In this document: positions 61,297 through 64,000 of the stretch, one piece after another
Position numbering within the stretch: position 1 is the first letter of the stretch
Layout: each line of letters starts with the position of its first letter
Notes under the pieces: model-generated
What the model saw: only the letters and a program-made list of their open reading frames with translations
Database searches by the model: none
What the model was told of the DNA's origin: nothing
Translations under genes and position numbers: made by a program
Assembly: GCA_022825505.1 (NCBI GenBank)
Contig: JAJDWR010000024.1
Location: 1-64,000, forward strand
Length of the DNA stretch: 64,000 bases
DNA from: Gammaproteobacteria bacterium
GTDB lineage: Bacteria; Pseudomonadota; Gammaproteobacteria; Steroidobacterales; Rariloculaceae
Direction of reading: 5' to 3'

Positions 61297-62997
61297 CTAA
61301 TTCGGGTCTGTAACGGCGCCCAGCGACGCCGAGCTGACCAGTTTCGCGTACTTGGCCAGCAAGCCGCGCGTGGCGCTGGCCCGACGCGGCGTCCAGTTGC
61401 GCAAACGCTTCCGGAGTTCTGTGTCAGGAATCTCCAGATCGATCGTTTTCGTCTCCGCGTTGATCGAAATACGATCACCGTCACGGACCACCGCCAGGGG
61501 CCCGCCCACCGCGGCTTCGGGCGCTACGTGCCCGACCACGAAACCGTGGCTGCCGCCCGAGAAGCGTCCGTCGGTAATCAGGGCGACCTTGTCGCCCAGT
61601 CCCTTGCCGATGATGGCGCCGGTAGGGCTGAGCATTTCCCGCATGCCCGGACCGCCCTTCGGCCCTTCGTATCGAATCACTACGACGTCTCCGGCCTGAA
61701 CCACTCCGTCCAGGATTGCCCGCAGCGCCTCCTCCTCGGAGTCGAACACCCGCGCCGGACCGCGGAACTCGGTGCCCTCCTTGCCGGAAATCTTGGCGAC
61801 CGATCCCTCGGCGGCCAGGTTTCCGTACAGGACCGCCAGGTGACTGTCTGCCTTGATGGGATCGGTCAGCGGCCGGATGATGGTCTGCCCTTCCGGGTAC
61901 GGCTCGACATCGGCCAGGTTTTCCGCCAGCGTGCGGCCGGTTACCGTCAGGCAGTCGCCGTGCAGCAAGCCGGCGTCCAGCAGCGTTCTCATCAGCGGCT
62001 GGATGCCGCCGATTCGAATCAGCTCGGACATCATGTACCGCCCGCTGGGGCGCAGGTCCGCCAATACCGGCACGCGGGCGCCCAGGCGGGTGAAATCCGC
62101 AAGCGTCAGGTCCACCTGCGCGTCGTGGGCGACAGCCAGCAGATGCAGCACGGCGTTTGTGGACCCGCCCAGGGCGATCACCGTGGCGATGGCGTTCTCG
62201 AACGCCTCCTTGCTGAGGATGTCCGCCGGCGTGATGCCGCGCTCCAGGAGCCGCATCACGGCCTGTCCGGCTCTCCGGCAGTCGATTCGCTTGGCTTCGG
62301 AGATGGCTTCCTGGGCGGAGCTGTTCGCGAGGCTCATGCCCAGCGCTTCGATAGCCGATGCCATGGTATTGGCGGTATACATCCCCGCGCACGATCCGGG
62401 TCCCGGTATGGCCGTGGATTCGACCTCGTGCAACTCGGCCTCGCTGATCCGCCCGGCAGCCAAACTGCCCACGGCCTCGAATACGGAAACCACGTCGCGG
62501 TGTTTCGGGCCCGGCTGGATCGTGCCGCCATATACGAACACCGAAGGCCGGTTCAGTCTGGCCAGAGCCATGACGCACCCCGGCATGTTCTTGTCGCACC
62601 CGCCGATCGCGACCAGGCCGTCGAACCCTTCGGCGGCGGCCACGGCCTCGATGGAATCGGCAATAACCTCCCGGGAAACCAGCGAGTAACGCATTCCCTG
62701 GGTACCCATGGAAATGCCATCGGAAACGGTGATCGTGTTGAAGACGACGCTCTTGCCGCCGGCCCCGTCAGCGCCCGCACCGGCCAGTTCCGCCAACCCG
62801 TCGATATGCATGTTGCAGGGCGTCACCATGCTCCAGGTGGACGCGATGCCCACCTGCGGTTTGGCAAAATCCTCGTCCCGGAAGCCGACCGCGCGCAGCA
62901 TGGCCCGGCTCGGAGCCTGCTCCAGCCCGTCAACGACCACGCGGGAATACCGCCTGGGATCCACTTCGCCGCGATCGCGCGGCGTCTTTGCAGCCAT
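61297..62997 (-). CDS. ilvD: Dihydroxy-acid dehydratase
   Basis: A 566-residue IlvD/Edd-family enzyme with cluster cysteines in [14 protein letters not shown] and [17 protein letters not shown], and the C-terminal [20 protein letters not shown]. It converts dihydroxy acids made by IlvC to 2-oxo acids for leucine, valine and isoleucine. It lies 18 kb from the ilvC-leu operon. It is located downstream of tRNA-Pro in the same direction (74-nt gap). Confidence 0.96.
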   Translation of the reverse strand: MAAKTPRDRGEVDPRRYSRVVVDGLEQAPSRAMLRAVGFRDEDFAKPQVGIASTWSMVTPCNMHIDGLAELAGAGADGAGGKSVVFNTITVSDGISMGTQGMRYSLVSREVIADSIEAVAAAEGFDGLVAIGGCDKNMPGCVMALARLNRPSVFVYGGTIQPGPKHRDVVSVFEAVGSLAAGRISEAELHEVESTAIPGPGSCAGMYTANTMASAIEALGMSLANSSAQEAISEAKRIDCRRAGQAVMRLLERGITPADILSKEAFENAIATVIALGGSTNAVLHLLAVAHDAQVDLTLADFTRLGARVPVLADLRPSGRYMMSELIRIGGIQPLMRTLLDAGLLHGDCLTVTGRTLAENLADVEPYPEGQTIIRPLTDPIKADSHLAVLYGNLAAEGSVAKISGKEGTEFRGPARVFDSEEEALRAILDGVVQAGDVVVIRYEGPKGGPGMREMLSPTGAIIGKGLGDKVALITDGRFSGGSHGFVVGHVAPEAAVGGPLAVVRDGDRISINAETKTIDLEIPDTELRKRLRNWTPRRASATRGLLAKYAKLVSSASLGAVTDPN

Positions 62998-63071
62998 ACC
63001 CGCTTCCCTGCCAGTGTCGTTGGGGGTCAGGACCTTTCAACACCGTCCGGGAAGACGTCGAAAGGCTGAAG

Positions 63072-63148
63072 TGGTCGGGGCGACTGGATTTGAACCAGCG
63101 ACCTCTTGCGCCCCATGCAAGTGCGCTACCAGGCTGCGCCACACCCCG
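63072..63148 (-). tRNA. tRNA-Pro (anticodon GGG)
   Basis: The minus strand folds as a 77-nt tRNA: acceptor CGGGGTG with CGCCCCG, anticodon arm CTTGC-ATGGGGC-GCAAG giving anticodon GGG, T arm GCTGGTTCAAATCCAGT, discriminator A and encoded CCA (63074-63072). It reads CCC/CCU proline codons. The position next to merR and ihfA is conserved in many gammaproteobacteria. Confidence 0.95.
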
Positions 63149-63279
63149 ACCGTTGCCAGCTCAACTCACCGAGAAGCCGTCACTGTACGCGTGCAGCGTT
63201 CACGGGCAAGCATTGCGAGCAGAACGCAAGTTTAGCGAAATCGGTATGGTCCGGGATAGTCCGGAGCGATAGAAAGGCG

Positions 63280-63636
63280 CTATCTGCGCAGCAACCGCAG
63301 CACGTCCTCAAGTTCGCTGCGCACCTGGCGGATGATCTGCTGACTCTGGCTGAGATCGGTACGCGCTTCGTCGCCGGCCAGCTTTTGCCGCGCACCGCCG
63401 ATGGTAAAACCCTCGGAGTACAGGAGACTGCGGATCTGCCGGATGATGAGAACATCCTGGCGCTGATAGTAGCGGCGGTTGCCGCGGCGCTTTACCGGCT
63501 TGAGCTGCGGGAATTCCTGTTCCCAGTAGCGCAGAACGTGAGGCTTGACCGCACACAATTCGCTCACCTCGCCGATGGTGAAGTAGCGCTTGCCCGGTAT
63601 CGGGGGAAGTTCCGCGTTATCCCCTGGTTCCAGCAT
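63280..63636 (-). CDS. MerR-family transcriptional regulator
   Basis: A 118-residue MerR-type protein with an N-terminal winged helix ([30 protein letters not shown]) and a following short helix. It lacks a metal- or drug-binding C-terminal domain, as do the small MerR proteins that accompany ihfA. Overlaps ihfA by 20 nt and precedes the tRNA. Confidence 0.9.
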   Translation of the reverse strand: MLEPGDNAELPPIPGKRYFTIGEVSELCAVKPHVLRYWEQEFPQLKPVKRRGNRRYYQRQDVLIIRQIRSLLYSEGFTIGGARQKLAGDEARTDLSQSQQIIRQVRSELEDVLRLLRR

Positions 63637-63919
63637 AGACCTCGACTCGTGTCTTGAGCTTTTGCCCGGGGTGGAAGGTCACCACGCGCCGCGCCGAGAT
63701 GGGAATTTCTTCGCCGGTCTTGGGGTTTCGCCCTGGCCTCTGATTCTTGTCGCGCAAATCGAAATTGCCGAATCCGGACAGTTTGACCTGCTCGCCGCTC
63801 GCCAGGGAAACCCTCAGGTCCTCGAAGAACGTGTCCACCAACTCGCGCGCTTCCCGCTTGTTCAGACCGAGTTCGTTGAATAACGACTCGGCCATTTTCG
63901 CCTTGGTCAATGACGCCAT
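63617..63919 (-). CDS. ihfA: Integration host factor alpha subunit
   Basis: A 100-residue HU-family DNA-bending protein: [31 protein letters not shown], and the beta-arm [22 protein letters not shown] with the intercalating Pro. The pheT-ihfA-merR order identifies it as the alpha subunit. It begins 10 nt after pheT. Confidence 0.95.
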   Translation of the reverse strand: MASLTKAKMAESLFNELGLNKREARELVDTFFEDLRVSLASGEQVKLSGFGNFDLRDKNQRPGRNPKTGEEIPISARRVVTFHPGQKLKTRVEVYAGTRG

Positions 63920-63929
63920 GAATGACCGC

Positions 63930-64000
63930 CTATTCCCTGATGGCCGCCTTGAGTTCCCGCTCCAGTTGCCGCGTTGTGGACGCCACGATCCGGTCCGCCT
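63930..64000 (-). CDS. pheT: Phenylalanyl-tRNA synthetase beta subunit, C-terminal end (runs off window)
   Basis: Only the last 23 codons are inside the window: [22 protein letters not shown] then TAG (63932-63930). This matches the end of the anticodon-binding ferredoxin-like domain of PheT, and the position directly upstream of ihfA supports the call. Confidence 0.8.
   Translation of the reverse strand, partial: ADRIVASTTRQLERELKAAIRE

Noticed and set aside
61260..61297. GC-rich inverted repeat between aidB and ilvD considered as a bidirectional terminator
   Set aside because: The loop would be only two bases and no T run follows.
1..64000. Search for CRISPR arrays, insertion sequences, prophage genes and toxin-antitoxin pairs
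   Set aside because: No direct-repeat arrays, transposase, integrase, terminal inverted repeats or recognisable toxin genes were seen in the window.

Overview
This window reads as a chromosomal segment of a GC-rich gammaproteobacterium. Family-level hints point toward the Xanthomonadales or a related marine lineage: a fused aspartokinase/diaminopimelate decarboxylase, a TrpR-family regulator heading the histidine operon, the run pheT-ihfA-merR-tRNA-Pro, the acpP-fabF-mltG-tmk-holB-pilZ run, and a TtpC-type TonB cluster. I cannot place it more precisely. I saw no phage, insertion sequence, CRISPR array or clear sign of recent transfer; most of the window is core metabolism and envelope biology.

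Layout. 1-2313: a partial LeuA-like DRE-TIM enzyme, a sodium:solute symporter and its small membrane partner. 2563-9683: an ABC-F ATPase, a small membrane protein, an M48 protease, a DUF6491 lipoprotein, an AraC regulator and a FadJ-like enzyme. 9702-15337 (minus): fabG, acpP, fabF, mltG, tmk, holB, pilZ. 15507-21061 (plus): type II secretion genes gspG to gspN without gspC, D, E or F. 21127-30352 (minus): a glyoxalase-fold protein, an AddA/AddB-like helicase-nuclease pair, an alanine-type aminotransferase, a sulfurtransferase and a peroxiredoxin. 30431-36060 (minus): a seven-gene TonB energy-transduction cluster (DUF3450, TtpC-like, ExbB, two ExbD, TonB, TPR).

36369-43330 (plus): a branched-chain amino acid operon, ilvC-leuA-ilvE-leuC-leuD-leuB, preceded by a promoter, a leucine-rich leader peptide and a terminator that together look like a leu attenuator. 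ilvD lies apart at 61297-62997, and no acetolactate synthase is seen. 43367-45516 (minus): two tandem DUF6152-like secreted proteins. 45727-53004 (plus): a TrpR-like regulator with an operator-like palindrome, then hisG-D-C-B-H-A-F-E. hisI is absent and hisF appears to start with ATT.

53162-55966 (minus): the lysC-lysA fusion preceded by a Thr/Met-rich leader peptide and a terminator with a perfect 9-bp competing pairing, a second candidate attenuator. 56064-59410 (minus): a periplasmic binding protein, an orphan HAMP sensor without an output domain, and an OFA-type MFS carrier; this is the most unusual small system here. 59599-64000: an AidB-like acyl-CoA dehydrogenase, ilvD, tRNA-Pro(GGG), a MerR regulator, ihfA and the 3' end of pheT.

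Functionally the window joins three amino acid pathways (branched-chain, histidine, aspartate family), each with its own visible control device: two transcription attenuators and one repressor/operator. The envelope genes (TonB cluster, T2SS pseudopilus, MltG, M48 protease, lipoprotein) form the second theme.
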